DNA of 64,000 nt from CAVORD01 sp963698535. Lineage in GTDB: Bacteria; Bacteroidota; Bacteroidia; Bacteroidales; VadinHA17. Location of the stretch: assembly GCA_963698535.1 (NCBI GenBank), contig CAVORD010000001.1, positions 124,001-188,000 on the forward strand. Reading direction: 5' to 3'. Below the pieces are notes generated by a model, which did no database searches, was not told where the DNA came from, and saw only the letters and a program-made list of their open reading frames with translations. Made by a program: the position numbers and the translations under genes. This document shows, piece after piece, positions 47,559-57,825 of this stretch (position 1 is the first letter of the stretch; each line of letters begins with the position of its first letter).

Positions 47559-49369
47559 CTATCTTTTACTCACATTTATGATCTTACTGAATGAGAATTG
47601 TTTCCCAAGGTCTGTTATTCCTTCAACTCTTACCTCGTACACTCCATCCATGTCAGAAGTGAAAAACGATAAATCTGTTCTTCCGTCACTTGCCGGTTCC
47701 ACTGCAGGATGCCAGTATAAAGTGTTTCGGAAATCAGGAATTCGTTCTAATTCGATTCATGGTGTCAGCGTAGCTTAGATTCTCTTTCAAAATTGGAATG
47801 TCAAGAATCTTATAATTTGACCTGAAGGATGTTTCAGGAGAATCGGCTCCACACCCGTCTCCTTCCTTTGAAATGATGCTCACTATTCCTCTGAAAACCA
47901 GATTCCCTATCTGGTAGTCACCCTTAATCACTTCAACCTTCTCAATAAGATCAGGATCTAAGGAAGTTATTATTTTGAAATCACGAATGATAATGCCGTC
48001 AAGAATAACCAGTCCAGGATGGGACAACTTCTCTGAAGTAACCAGATGAGTAATACCAATTCTGGTACTGTCCTTCTGCTGTTTTAATTCTACCCCTGGT
48101 ATTAGTTCAGCAAAAACTTCTTCCATAGTTGGAAGGGATACGTAGTCTTCAAGCGATAATTCAATATCCGGTTTGCCATAAAACCTTTTTGGTTTTACCC
48201 GGGCAACAATGGCCTCTTCATTGTAAGGCTTGAATTGATTGTAAATCTTGTTAAGCTGAAAATTTATTGCTGCTTTCTCAAGGAAATGCAGGTAATCAGC
48301 AGTCCAACTGCTGGCAAGGTCAGCCAGATCGGATCTCCTTTCCGAGAATGGGGAGCCTGCCTTTATAAGCCAGTTCTCTGTCTTGTCAGAAGGATAAATG
48401 ATAAGTTCCTGTAAACCCCTGTTCATTGGCAGGAGAAACCTGAATTTGCCGGTCTCATCTGAATATGTATATTGAAAAACAGGGATCTTGCCTGGTAGTG
48501 TCAGGTAAAGTAATACGGGTCTTCCCGGTGGGAGGGATCCATCGCGAAGCACAAGACCGGTTAACACCGGGCCGAATTCTTCACCATTATAAGTTAAATT
48601 AGAGTTTGTGTCTATTGTGCGATATTTTTCTGGAATACCGGAAGTCACTGCGTTTAATCCCGAAAGGGGTGAATAATTAGGGGAGGTCAGTGACACTGAG
48701 ACACTCATTAAAGTCTTAGAACCGTCCTTAAAGGAGTCGCTGGGCAGAGATATCCCAATTGTAACTTCTTCTCTGGTGCCAGCATTGTCATTTACAAAAA
48801 TGGAACCGACCTCCTCCCTGTGGGTCTCCGGAGTTAGTTCCGTTATTTCAGTCCCGGAGAATGAAGAAAAAAGTGAATCGGAAATTTCAATATTTCCAGC
48901 TCTCCACAGGATTAAAGACTGTGATCTTTTTCGTGAAGAATGGCACATCGTTAAGTCCCATTTGCTGGGTATAGGCACGTAATATGAGATCGCCGGATGA
49001 GACAGTATCTGGAATGATCAACAGGCTTGATGCTGAGCTGTTTGATATCCCTGATCGCATCTGTGCAACAGGTACTCCTGAACTGTTTATGAGTTCAAGA
49101 TATGCCACCTTGCTGCCATTTACAGGCATTTTGTAGCTCCCGTGTATCAGGTAGAGTGCAAATGCTATCTCTTCCCCCGCAATATAATAGTCCCTGTCTG
49201 TGTGAACCCTTACATTCTCAAGCCATATGGTATCTGGTTTTGTGTTAACAGATGTGTGCCCCTCTGGCTCTGATCCTGAAATATAAAGAGGTGCCAGAGT
49301 AAGAATAATAAATAGTATATACCTGCTAACTAAGGTCATCCTAATTTTCATTATCAAAAAGTTGATCAT
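47559..49369 (-). CDS. MG2/plug-like exported protein of the TonB-DUF4249 cassette (two frameshifts)
   Basis: Joined length is about 603 aa. Frame 1 (49369-48887) has a signal peptide and an alpha-2-macroglobulin MG2-like domain (VRVHTDRDYYIAGEEIAFALYL). Frame 2 (48978-47734) contains a TonB plug-like segment (LVILDGIIIRDFKIITSLDPDLIEKVEVI). The end NTLYWHPAVEP...GITDLGKQFSFSKII lies in a third frame, with stop at 47559-47561. Shifts are near 48895 and 47745. The start may instead be the ATG at 49351. This type usually sits next to DUF4249 and TonB receptors and may act at the cell surface; function unknown. Confidence 0.8.
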
Positions 49370-50474
49370 CGTTCCAGAAGAGAGGCTTAATATTTGAACC
49401 TTTTAGCGTGCAGTCGGCACATTCAGGGAAGGTACTTACAAGAAAACCAAAACCATCTAACTCTTCGAGAACAAATATATATTTACCTAATCCTGAAACG
49501 TTTACCAGCGTTTCTAAAGTATCAGTCACACAATATGCTCCCGGAATTCTCATCTTAATAGTGTCGTTCTTAATGAATAGCCTTTTTGCAGCCACAGATG
49601 ATACACTAAAGAAACCTAACACATTTGTTTTCGGGTCGTTGACTGAATGTACATTGCCCTTAATCGACATTGGTATTGGATCATAAAGGCCTCCGATGTC
49701 GTCCCTGATCTTTTTCATGTTTTCCCAATACAGATATTCCTGTTCCGAAATGGAATATTGCTTAAGGAGAATACTATACTTATGACTAAGCTTTTCCGAA
49801 GACCTGTTATCCAGGTAAACCAGGGGATACTCTTTTATCCGTCCCGACTCCATGGCCGATGTATTCTTTATAATAATATCATTTGAATGTTCCGTTACCC
49901 AGCATATACTCTTCGAGGGGGGTGGGTAGTGCCATGGCAGATGATATTCCCATACTTCCTCATAAGTCCACCTGTAATACCGGTTTGTGTTCTGAGGATC
50001 TTCTGAATCAAAGAAAACATCGTAAGCGTAAAGCGGTGGATATTCATAACCATCATCATAGAAATTAAATTTCGCATAGATGGAATCAATGGGAGGAACT
50101 TCTCCCATTAACATTAAATCCGATTCAAAAATCTGATCTTCTGTTTGAACTCTGAGTTTGTATTTACGCCCTGTGACTCCTCTGAAAACCAGGGAATCGG
50201 TAGAGTAAATACCTGGCCGCTTCTCGGGGACTATATAGTGATTGCCATCGTCGTCAATTATATCTACGAAAGCATTTATTAAAGGTGAAGAGACCCCCGA
50301 TACATCTATTGGTCTGGTTCTTGATATTTTTATCGTATTACTTCTCTCTTCGTTTGTCAGCAATCCTTCAATAACGATGATATTTCTGTATTCATCGGTC
50401 TCAGGAATAAACTGAGTGATACAGGATGATGTTGACAAAATGAAAGTTATTATGATTATAATTTTATTCATCAT
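49341..50474 (-). CDS. DUF4249 family lipoprotein
   Basis: This 377-aa protein has lipobox TSSC. The DUF4249 opening IIVIEGLLTNEERSNTIKISRTRP is followed by an Ig-like region (YIVPEKRPGIYSTDSLVFRGVTGRKYKLRV) and the C-terminal ECADCTLKGSNIKPLFW. It is always associated with a TonB-dependent receptor in Bacteroidota. It is separated from the receptor by two bases and overlaps the next gene by 11-29 bases, so all are one operon. Substrate unknown. Confidence 0.9.
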   Translation of the reverse strand: MMNKIIIIITFILSTSSCITQFIPETDEYRNIIVIEGLLTNEERSNTIKISRTRPIDVSGVSSPLINAFVDIIDDDGNHYIVPEKRPGIYSTDSLVFRGVTGRKYKLRVQTEDQIFESDLMLMGEVPPIDSIYAKFNFYDDGYEYPPLYAYDVFFDSEDPQNTNRYYRWTYEEVWEYHLPWHYPPPSKSICWVTEHSNDIIIKNTSAMESGRIKEYPLVYLDNRSSEKLSHKYSILLKQYSISEQEYLYWENMKKIRDDIGGLYDPIPMSIKGNVHSVNDPKTNVLGFFSVSSVAAKRLFIKNDTIKMRIPGAYCVTDTLETLVNVSGLGKYIFVLEELDGFGFLVSTFPECADCTLKGSNIKPLFWNDDQLFDNEN

Positions 50475-50476
50475 GT

Positions 50477-53209
50477 TCAGAACTTGAAGTTGTAAGATAT
50501 TGATGGAATTGGTCTGGCAAAAATAGAAAGCTTGTAACCATTGACCAAATTGTGTTTGGTCTTGAAATAGATGGAGTAAACATTGTCCCTTCCAAGCAGG
50601 TTGAAAACGGAAAAGGTAAAAGTGGAATGGGCCAGTTTTTTAGATTTAAGGTTGCCATCGATGGTTGCAGAGAAATCAAGTCTCGAATAATCAGGAATGC
50701 GGTATTGATTTCTTTCCGAGTAATGTAAAATATTACTCCCACCGAATGTATATGCAGCAACCGGATATGTGATTGGTCTTCCCGTACTGTATGTATATGT
50801 TGAGGAGATGCTCAGTCGTCTGGAGAAGGCATAGTTGAAAACCACAGAAACGTCGTGTGGCTTATCGAATGTAGCAGGGAAGAACTCCCCATCATTAATC
50901 TCCTCCTCTGGGAAATTCGCAATGCTTCTGATATTAATTCTGGAGTAAGAATAACTGACCCACCCGTTTAATCTTCCGTTGGTCTTTTTTGCCATGAACT
51001 CTATGCCTTTGGCAATACCAAATACATTGACAATATCCTTTTCAAGATTATGGTTTAACAATAACCGGGACCCGCCCTTGAAATCAATCATATTGTTGAT
51101 CTCCTTGTAATAAGCTTCCAGAGTAATCTCAAGTTTACGTTGGAGAAGCGATGTAAAAAATCCGATGGCAACCTGATTCCCCTTCACCGGTTTTAGATAA
51201 CTGTCACTAAGAACCCATATGTCTGTTGGTGAAATGGCAGTGCTGTTGGAAATCTGGTGAATATACTGGGTTGTATTATTGTAATTGACTTTTACTGAGT
51301 TGTTTTGTCCGATTCGGTAATTTAGAGCCAGCCTTAATTCGGGACTGAAATAGGTTTTTACAATTTTACCTTTTCCATAATTTACAGTATCCGTAATCGA
51401 GGATAGACTGCGTGTATAATCGGGGTGGTACCTGAATACTGTGGCAGGTCCTGTAGCCACGAAAGCGGATAACCTCAGTCCAGCATAAAGAGTGAGGTTT
51501 TCAAGAACCCTTACCTCATCACTAATATATAGAGACGGTGAAACAGCGCGTTGTTTATTAACAATATCAACCACAATAAGTGAAGAATCACCCTGAGGTA
51601 AAAGTTCGCCGGGCGTAACCATATATTTTGCAATATCCAGACCTGCCTCAATCTGGTGATTGTTATTCGGGTAATAGGTGAATTGAGATTTAATCTCAGA
51701 ATAATTTACCCTGTGTCTGAGATCAAATGCTGTGAAAATATCTTTATTGCTGGTAATGCTGTAATTGTAGTTGCTGTTGTTTACAGCAATGACTCCAAAC
51801 AGTTTATTACTGAAGATATGCCTCCACTTAATAGAAAAAAGATTGTTGTTGTAGGAATAGAGTGTATCTGTATTAAACTTGAATGCATCATGACTAAGGT
51901 AGGACGATATTTCCAGGTTATTATTCTTGTCGGCTTCGTGCACCAGTCTAACATTTACATCATAAAAAGAGGCACTACTATTCCTTAACTGAGGATCATC
52001 CAACAGCTTGAGCACCCAGTTCGAATATGTTGTACGACCTGCAACAAGAAATGAGGTCTTATCTTTTATTATTGGTCCTTCAATAAGGAGATGTGAAGTA
52101 ACCGGGCTAATACCTCCATTCCCTGACAACTCCTTTTTGTTGCCATCTTTGGGTATTATATGAAGTACCGAAGATACCTTACCACCATACCTGGCGGGTA
52201 TTCCTCCCTTGAAAAGCGAAATATCGCCAATTACATTAGAGTTTACTGCTGAGAAGAATCCAAAGAAATGCGATGTATTGAATAAAGGGACATCATAAAG
52301 AAGAACGAGGTTCTGGTCTGACGCACCTCCTCTTACGTGGAACCCTGATGAACCTTCACCTATAGTTTGAACACCTGGCAAGAACAGCGTGGTTTTTATA
52401 AGATCCGGTTCACCCATACTGGTCGGGATAAGTCTTATTGTCTTTACATCAATTTTATCCAGTCCGGCTTCAGTACGGAAAAGTGCAGAACCTCTCTCTG
52501 CCGTGATTATTACGCTGCCCAATGGTATGAGGTTCTCTTTCATCTCAACATTAAGTGTCCCGTCTGAATATATTCCGATATTCTGGATAAGACTTTTCAT
52601 CCCAAGACAACTGAATTCTGCTTTATATCTTCCCTTTGGTATAGCAAGAGAGTAGAAACCATACTGATTTGTCATGGTTCCTATCTTTAACTCCTCTATT
52701 TTAAAAACCGCACCAATTACAGGCTCTCCGTTCTCTGTGTTTCTGACATAACCTGAAAGGTTCACATTACCTTTCATATTACCGCCGGGTGTTCCTATTT
52801 CTATTAGTTCATACTGGCCTTTGGCCTTGACTGGAACAGATTCATTATTTGATGAATATTTATCCTTATTGTCGGGAACAACCTGGGTCATTCTGGTAAG
52901 CACTTTGGTGTTGCCGGTAAGAATAACAGTTTTGGGATTACTCAATATGAAATTTATGTCCTTCTCACCCAGAATATCTGTAAGCACCAATTCCAGGCTC
53001 CTGTTATCGCACACATAATCTATTAATAAACTGTCGGTCCATTCCCTGTTATAATAAAAAATAACACCATATTCAGATTCAATAGCTGAGCGGAACTGCT
53101 CAAATGATATATTTCTGAATTCCCCCGTAAGCTTTATCTCCTCTTGCTGAGAGAAAAGAGAAATAGTGCGGAGGAGCAAGATGAGTATGATTAAATGTTT
53201 TGTTTTCAT
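50477..53209 (-). CDS. TonB-dependent receptor with N-terminal STN and carboxypeptidase-like domains
   Basis: This 910-aa protein has a signal peptide (1-20, LFSQ). A secretin/TonB short N-terminal (STN) domain at about 25-105 suggests signalling or interaction with a periplasmic partner. A carboxypeptidase-like domain (LSGYVRNTENGEPVIGAVF, about 150-240) follows. The plug (ERGSALFRTEAGLDKIDV, FHVRGGASDQNLVLLYDVP) and a barrel ending in ISYNFKF complete the chain. Complete, no frameshift. Cotranscribed with the DUF4249 lipoprotein. An upstream FecR/sigma pair was not found. Confidence 0.9.
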   Translation of the reverse strand: MKTKHLIILILLLRTISLFSQQEEIKLTGEFRNISFEQFRSAIESEYGVIFYYNREWTDSLLIDYVCDNRSLELVLTDILGEKDINFILSNPKTVILTGNTKVLTRMTQVVPDNKDKYSSNNESVPVKAKGQYELIEIGTPGGNMKGNVNLSGYVRNTENGEPVIGAVFKIEELKIGTMTNQYGFYSLAIPKGRYKAEFSCLGMKSLIQNIGIYSDGTLNVEMKENLIPLGSVIITAERGSALFRTEAGLDKIDVKTIRLIPTSMGEPDLIKTTLFLPGVQTIGEGSSGFHVRGGASDQNLVLLYDVPLFNTSHFFGFFSAVNSNVIGDISLFKGGIPARYGGKVSSVLHIIPKDGNKKELSGNGGISPVTSHLLIEGPIIKDKTSFLVAGRTTYSNWVLKLLDDPQLRNSSASFYDVNVRLVHEADKNNNLEISSYLSHDAFKFNTDTLYSYNNNLFSIKWRHIFSNKLFGVIAVNNSNYNYSITSNKDIFTAFDLRHRVNYSEIKSQFTYYPNNNHQIEAGLDIAKYMVTPGELLPQGDSSLIVVDIVNKQRAVSPSLYISDEVRVLENLTLYAGLRLSAFVATGPATVFRYHPDYTRSLSSITDTVNYGKGKIVKTYFSPELRLALNYRIGQNNSVKVNYNNTTQYIHQISNSTAISPTDIWVLSDSYLKPVKGNQVAIGFFTSLLQRKLEITLEAYYKEINNMIDFKGGSRLLLNHNLEKDIVNVFGIAKGIEFMAKKTNGRLNGWVSYSYSRINIRSIANFPEEEINDGEFFPATFDKPHDVSVVFNYAFSRRLSISSTYTYSTGRPITYPVAAYTFGGSNILHYSERNQYRIPDYSRLDFSATIDGNLKSKKLAHSTFTFSVFNLLGRDNVYSIYFKTKHNLVNGYKLSIFARPIPSISYNFKF

Positions 53210-53216
53210 AATTCCC

Positions 53217-53943
53217 TCATCTTGCAGTTAATGAGTCATAAAATTCCATAACCGGAATAAGTGTTTCAGGATCGGATATATCAATTCGGATCCGCTCCCT
53301 TCTGATAAATTCCTTTACAGTATTATCCTTGCCATCGAGAACCTTTAGAAAGGACCTTTTATTTGAGATTCTGGTAGTGTTTCCGTTGGCTTCAATAAAA
53401 AAGAGCGTCATCTGGCTGGAACTCATCATATTTGGCTTCTATAGCGAACTGAGCCCGTTTCTTTCTCCACTTTTTATAAAGTTTTATGTTACCGTCGTAG
53501 TAAACCTCAACATACCCACTGAGGTTATTATTGTCGCTGAGTTTAATAAAGTTATAATACCTGTTGTTGAATTTGAGATTAAAATTGTCCACTGACTCAC
53601 TATTTAAAATAACAACACTCTTGTCTCTGTAGTTGGCGAGCAGACAATCGTTGTAAATATCATACTTTAGGCTTAAATTGCTGAATGTCAGGCCGTTTAT
53701 TGTCACGCTTCCCTCGAGCCAGTCTTTTGTGAAGATGAATTCAGTTCCTTGAACATTGTAGTACAAACCGATCCATGTTCTACCGTTGTAAAGAACCTGA
53801 TTAAGCAAAGTTGTATCCTGTGTATTCTCCTTGTAATCCGGGATATGGAATCTATTGTCATCTTCAGTTAATGCCGGGAAAACTACTGCGGGATGGATCA
53901 AGAAGAGAAATAGAAAAACACACAGGATTTTGGATATGTTCAT
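53217..53943 (-). CDS. Unrecognised exported protein preceding the TonB receptor (frameshifted near 53403)
   Basis: Joined length is about 242 aa. The start at 53943 is chosen for its signal peptide (MNISKILCVFLFLFLIHP); an in-frame ATG upstream adds 30 residues with no function visible. The middle is beta-rich (GRTWIGLYYNVQGTEFIF, YNDCLLANYRDKSVVIL). The tail (SFLKVLDGKDNTVKEFIRRERIRI) is in another frame, joined at a T6 run (53400-53406 region). The gene lies seven bases upstream of the receptor in one operon. No known domain recognised. Confidence 0.65.
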
Positions 53944-54058
53944 GCTGTTGGAGAAAGTAAGTTTTAAATTAATGTAAAGATAGCCTATTTGAATAATTTC
54001 TTTCCGGGAAAATTCCTGCTCTACAATAGGCAAAGATGACAGAAAGCTAATTACCAGA

Positions 54059-54193
54059 CTAATGTCGCCTGAAGAATCTTCCCTTTTTCTTCAGACTTCT
54101 TTTCCTGGATATTATCCTTAGTACAAAATAGGCAATTGCCAGAATAGCTATTACTATTAGTATTGGCAGAAACTGGCTGATCAGTTCACTCAT
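54059..54193 (-). CDS. 44-aa single-pass membrane protein
   Basis: The ORF overlaps the end of the NlpC/P60 gene by eight bases (ATGAGTGA). It encodes MSELISQFLPILIVIAILA, then AYFVLRIISRK and a strongly basic tail ending FFRRH. A single hydrophobic helix (about residues 8-25) followed by Arg/Lys-rich C-terminus predicts an inner-membrane small protein with the tail in the cytoplasm. The short overlap supports translational coupling. No family recognised. Confidence 0.6.
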   Translation of the reverse strand: MSELISQFLPILIVIAILAIAYFVLRIISRKRSLKKKGRFFRRH

Positions 54194-54941
54194 GTCTCTT
54201 AATTGTTCTGAGTTTATGAGAGTAGTTGTTGATCTCGCGTTTGAATATCCCTGTCTGGTCGACAGGATCGATCCTTACTCTTCCGGAAGCATGAATTACC
54301 AGTCCTCTTGAATATATCATCCCTACATGCGTAACCCGCCCGGCCTCGTTGTCAAAGAATACCAGATCGCCGGGGATCGCTTCGTCAATGAAGTTTATTG
54401 TTGACCCCTCCTCTGCCTGACGCCAGCTATCCCTCGATAATTTCCTTCCGTGCATTTTGAAAACCAGCTGGGTCAACCCTGAGCAATCGATCCCTGAGGG
54501 GATCCTTCCTCCCCATATATAGGGGGAGTTTAAAAACCTTACCGCCGTATCGGGCATCGATCCTGAAAATCTTAAGAATGATTCTGAAAACTCAGTTTGA
54601 GTCTTATATCTGTTTTCTCCTACATTAAATGACTTGTTAGTGAAGTCAGGTTGGTATACTTCGCAACCAGGTTCCAGGACCATTTTGGTCCCGTCTGGCT
54701 TGTAACACAGCAGGTTTCTTGTAAGGACAGATCCTTTTCCGGGGTTTTTAAGTTCAGTGGGTGTGAGTTGATCTCCGTCGACCCATCCCTCATAGTTGTC
54801 GTACTCTGTCAAAACCTTCATCCAGTTACATGACCTGGCCTTTATAGTGAACCTTTCGCCAAACAGTAGCTGGCTTAACATCTCTGACTTATGTGAGGGT
54901 GCCGATCGGAGAGGCACATACAGGGTTTCCAGTGTAAACAT
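54186..54941 (-). CDS. NlpC/P60 (C40) peptidoglycan hydrolase with SH3 domains
   Basis: This 251-aa protein has bacterial SH3-like domains at about 1-120 and an NlpC/P60 domain at about 125-250. The catalytic cysteine is C153 (PSGIDCSGLTQ), with H205 (VTHVGM) and H217 (VIHASG). It resembles the YkfC-type gamma-D-glutamyl-diamino-acid endopeptidases. No signal peptide is visible, so it may act on muropeptides in the cytoplasm, as in recycling. It is followed by the overlapping 44-aa membrane protein. Confidence 0.88.
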   Translation of the reverse strand: MFTLETLYVPLRSAPSHKSEMLSQLLFGERFTIKARSCNWMKVLTEYDNYEGWVDGDQLTPTELKNPGKGSVLTRNLLCYKPDGTKMVLEPGCEVYQPDFTNKSFNVGENRYKTQTEFSESFLRFSGSMPDTAVRFLNSPYIWGGRIPSGIDCSGLTQLVFKMHGRKLSRDSWRQAEEGSTINFIDEAIPGDLVFFDNEAGRVTHVGMIYSRGLVIHASGRVRIDPVDQTGIFKREINNYSHKLRTIKRHE

Positions 54942-54959
54942 TGAGATATGTTATTTGCT

Positions 54960-54967
54960 CAAAATTA
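54960..54967 (-). promoter_or_regulatory. TAnnTTTG promoter element for the NlpC/P60 gene
   Basis: TAATTTTG on the minus strand, 19 bases before the start codon. Confidence 0.4.
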
Positions 54968-55032
54968 GGAAATGTTTCTTCTTATGGTCGGATGAGATGA
55001 ATAAAAACTCTATTTTACCCGGAAAATAGATA

Positions 55033-55040
55033 TAAATTTG
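55033..55040 (+). promoter_or_regulatory. TAnnTTTG promoter element for the 7TM-HD gene
   Basis: TAAATTTG, 33 bases before the ATG at 55074. The -33 region is only TTTT/TTTA-like. Confidence 0.4.
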
Positions 55041-55073
55041 TGCATAAGTTCATTTTAAACTAAATTAACCTTC

Positions 55074-57185
55074 ATGTCTGACAAAGATAACAGGATGAGT
55101 TCGACCAGGGGCTTTCTTGGCCATCTGATGCTTTTTCTCCTTAGCATGGCATTCGTGGTATTCATTTTCCCAAGAGAGGGAATATTCAGGTATGATTTCC
55201 AAAAAGGAAAGCCGTGGATGGAGGAATCGCTCTTCGCACCATGGGATTTTGCAATAAGAAAAAGCGGAACCACTCTCTCGCGTGAGAGAGACAGTTTGCT
55301 GTCAACCTTCACTCCATATTTCGATATCGATACCAACCTTGCTGCCTTTGAACTAAATGCATTCGTTAAATATATTGACGAGCAGTACAAAGATTATTCG
55401 GGAGGAACAATATTCAATGCCCCGTTCAGGAATGTGAAAAATCAGCTTCATGATGTTATCGACGGGATCTACTCCAACGGTATAATGGAGGTAAGCGAGA
55501 TCACTGAGTCGGTTTTACGCGATTATCACGAGATAAGCATCCTTAAGGGAAATGTTAGTGTTAAGACAGAGCTTGATAATGTCTATTCCAATAAGGAAGC
55601 TTACAGAACTGCTACGGCAGGGAAAAATAGTATTGCAATGCGATTAAAGGCAGCCGGAAATCCCGATCTGGCAGAGTTCCTTGAGTCCATTTCCCTTTAT
55701 GATTTTATCAGTCCCAATCTGTTCTATAACGAGGAGAAATCGATATCTGCCATGGATCAGCTACTAAGCGGAATTAGTCTGTCGAAGGGATTGGTGCAGG
55801 AGGGAGAGCTGATAATTACACGGGGAGAGATAGTGAGCGCCGGACAGAACCAGGTGCTGGAATCCCTTAAAACCGAATATGAAAAAAAGCTGGGTCAGAG
55901 TAGGGGCTGGTACATTTTAATTGGCAGGATCATTACAGTCTCAGCATGTTACCTTATACTCTTTCTCTTCCTTTATCATTTCAGAAGGGAAGTGCTGGAG
56001 ACCTTCCATAAGACAGTATTTATCCTTATCCTTATCCTGATCTTTGTGGTCATGATGCGGCTTGTGCTCTATGCACCCAGGGTAAGTATCTATATTATAC
56101 CGTTTGCCATAATCCCGATCATAGTAAGGACCTTTTATGATGCCAGGCTTGCCCTCTTCATTCACCTGGTTACTATTATGATCTGTGGTTTCATGGCACC
56201 AAATTCATTCGAATTTGTCTTCATGAGCTTTATTGCAGGGGTTATTGCCATATTCTCCCTTACCAATGATTACAGACGGGGGAAACTGCTCTTTTCCTCT
56301 ATAATGGTTATACTCAGTTATTCCCTCGTTTACAGTGGGATAACCATACTTAAAGAGGGAGCACTGACCGGCGCCGACCTCTATTATTATGGTTGGTTTG
56401 GAGGAAACGGTGTATTGCTTCTTATTACCTATCCGTTGATCTTCCTTTTTGAAAAGACATTCGGGTTCCTTAGCGATGCCACTCTCTTTGAGTTATCTGA
56501 TACCAACCATCCTTTGCTCAGGAGGCTGGCTGGTGAGGCTCCCGGAACATTCCAGCACTCCCTGCAGGTTTCCAACCTTGCGGAGGAAGGAGCAAGGGCC
56601 ATTGGAGCAAACTCTCTTTTGGTAAGAACCGGAGCACTCTATCACGATATTGGCAAGCTTAAGCATTCGGAGTATTTTACTGAGAATCAGTCGCCTGAGT
56701 TTAATCCTCATGAGAACCTGAAGCCCGAAGACAGTGCCAAGCTTATTATTGCTCATATTACCCACGGTGTGGAGCTGGCTAAGAAGCATAAACTACCACA
56801 GCAGATAATAGAATTTATTATTACCCATCAGGGTGATGCCAGGACGTACTACTTCTACAGAAAATATAAAGATACCCACCCCGGGGAAGAGGTTGATGCG
56901 GCCCGTTTTTCATATCCCGGACCAAGGCCCGGAACGAAAGAGACTGCAGTATTGATGATGGCCGACGCGGTGGAGGCAACATCGCGAAGCCTCAAGGACT
57001 ATTCTGAACCGGTGATACGGGAGATGGTAGAGACTATAATAGACACACAGATAGAAGACGGGCAGTTTGTTGATGCTCCCATTTCCTTCAGGGATATTAA
57101 GAATATAAAGGAGGTGTTCGTGAAGAGGCTGCTAACAATTTACCACGCCAGGATATCATATCCCAAGCGCGAGAAGATGGATTGA
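55074..57185 (+). CDS. pgpH: 7TM-HD phosphohydrolase (PgpH-like, cyclic-di-AMP phosphodiesterase family)
   Basis: This 703-aa inner-membrane protein has an N-terminal membrane anchor, a large extracytoplasmic 7TMR-HDED domain (about 50-285) and seven further transmembrane helices (about 285-470). A cytoplasmic HD domain follows at about 485-680. The metal site is seen as HSLQVSNLAE, LYHDIGKLKH (HD motif), HITHGVELA and IITHQGDA. PgpH members hydrolyse cyclic di-AMP; that activity here is inferred from family. It converges on lolA without a gap. Confidence 0.9.
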   Translation: MSDKDNRMSSTRGFLGHLMLFLLSMAFVVFIFPREGIFRYDFQKGKPWMEESLFAPWDFAIRKSGTTLSRERDSLLSTFTPYFDIDTNLAAFELNAFVKYIDEQYKDYSGGTIFNAPFRNVKNQLHDVIDGIYSNGIMEVSEITESVLRDYHEISILKGNVSVKTELDNVYSNKEAYRTATAGKNSIAMRLKAAGNPDLAEFLESISLYDFISPNLFYNEEKSISAMDQLLSGISLSKGLVQEGELIITRGEIVSAGQNQVLESLKTEYEKKLGQSRGWYILIGRIITVSACYLILFLFLYHFRREVLETFHKTVFILILILIFVVMMRLVLYAPRVSIYIIPFAIIPIIVRTFYDARLALFIHLVTIMICGFMAPNSFEFVFMSFIAGVIAIFSLTNDYRRGKLLFSSIMVILSYSLVYSGITILKEGALTGADLYYYGWFGGNGVLLLITYPLIFLFEKTFGFLSDATLFELSDTNHPLLRRLAGEAPGTFQHSLQVSNLAEEGARAIGANSLLVRTGALYHDIGKLKHSEYFTENQSPEFNPHENLKPEDSAKLIIAHITHGVELAKKHKLPQQIIEFIITHQGDARTYYFYRKYKDTHPGEEVDAARFSYPGPRPGTKETAVLMMADAVEATSRSLKDYSEPVIREMVETIIDTQIEDGQFVDAPISFRDIKNIKEVFVKRLLTIYHARISYPKREKMD

Positions 57186-57824
57186 TCAGCGCATATCAAT
57201 TATCTCAATACCCTTGTATTTGACCGGATCGAATGTGAAGTAAGTGTCCGTGGGCTTGAAATCGAGCACATACTTCTTAATATTTATCTCAATGGTCATG
57301 CCCGACCGGGTAGCATACTCAAGCTTCTGGATCTTATTCCCCGTCTTTAATATCTCTATTCTTATCCTGATAACCTCACTTTTAAGGTCGGTAGGGTAAA
57401 GGTCAATTGTTGCCCTGGAGCTGCTCTCATTCAGTAATCTCACCTTGTAACCTTCTTTGTACATTGTATAGATGGCAGAAGGAGAGGAGAGCATCGATGA
57501 CGGATCATTTACAGGGTCGGTAATTGTGACCTCATTAAAATCGGGAACATAGCTCCATACCACCTTCCCGTTGCACCACACCTCATTACCAGGTATTTTA
57601 AGGAGATAAGAGTCGCCTTTAACCACAAGTGTACCTTCAATGGTGTCGGTTGAGGCTGAAGCCTTGTCGATGTTCACCACCATCAGATCCATCGATACCG
57701 ACGGTGCACTCTGAGCAGCGGCTGATACTTTGTCAAGCAGGGTCATTGCTGCAGCATCATTCTGTCCGTTTACGGGAACCATGGATGCCGCAAGAGCCAA
57801 TAATATAAGAGTCTTTTTAATCAT
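57186..57824 (-). CDS. lolA: LolA-like outer-membrane lipoprotein carrier
   Basis: This 212-aa protein has a signal peptide (1-20, VPVNGQ). The LolA beta-strand pattern is seen (SMDLMVVNIDKAS, GTLVVKGDSYLLKIPGNEVWCNGKVVWSYVPD, FTFDPVKYKGIEIIDMR). It carries lipoproteins across the periplasm. It begins one base after the ftsK stop, so it is probably cotranscribed with ftsK, an arrangement common in this phylum. Confidence 0.9.
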   Translation of the reverse strand: MIKKTLILLALAASMVPVNGQNDAAAMTLLDKVSAAAQSAPSVSMDLMVVNIDKASASTDTIEGTLVVKGDSYLLKIPGNEVWCNGKVVWSYVPDFNEVTITDPVNDPSSMLSSPSAIYTMYKEGYKVRLLNESSSRATIDLYPTDLKSEVIRIRIEILKTGNKIQKLEYATRSGMTIEINIKKYVLDFKPTDTYFTFDPVKYKGIEIIDMR

Positions 57825-57825
57825 A

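Noticed and set aside
47512..47778. 88-aa plus-strand open frame
   Set aside because: Opposite the true C-terminal end of the MG2/plug-like protein once the frameshift near 47745 is corrected.
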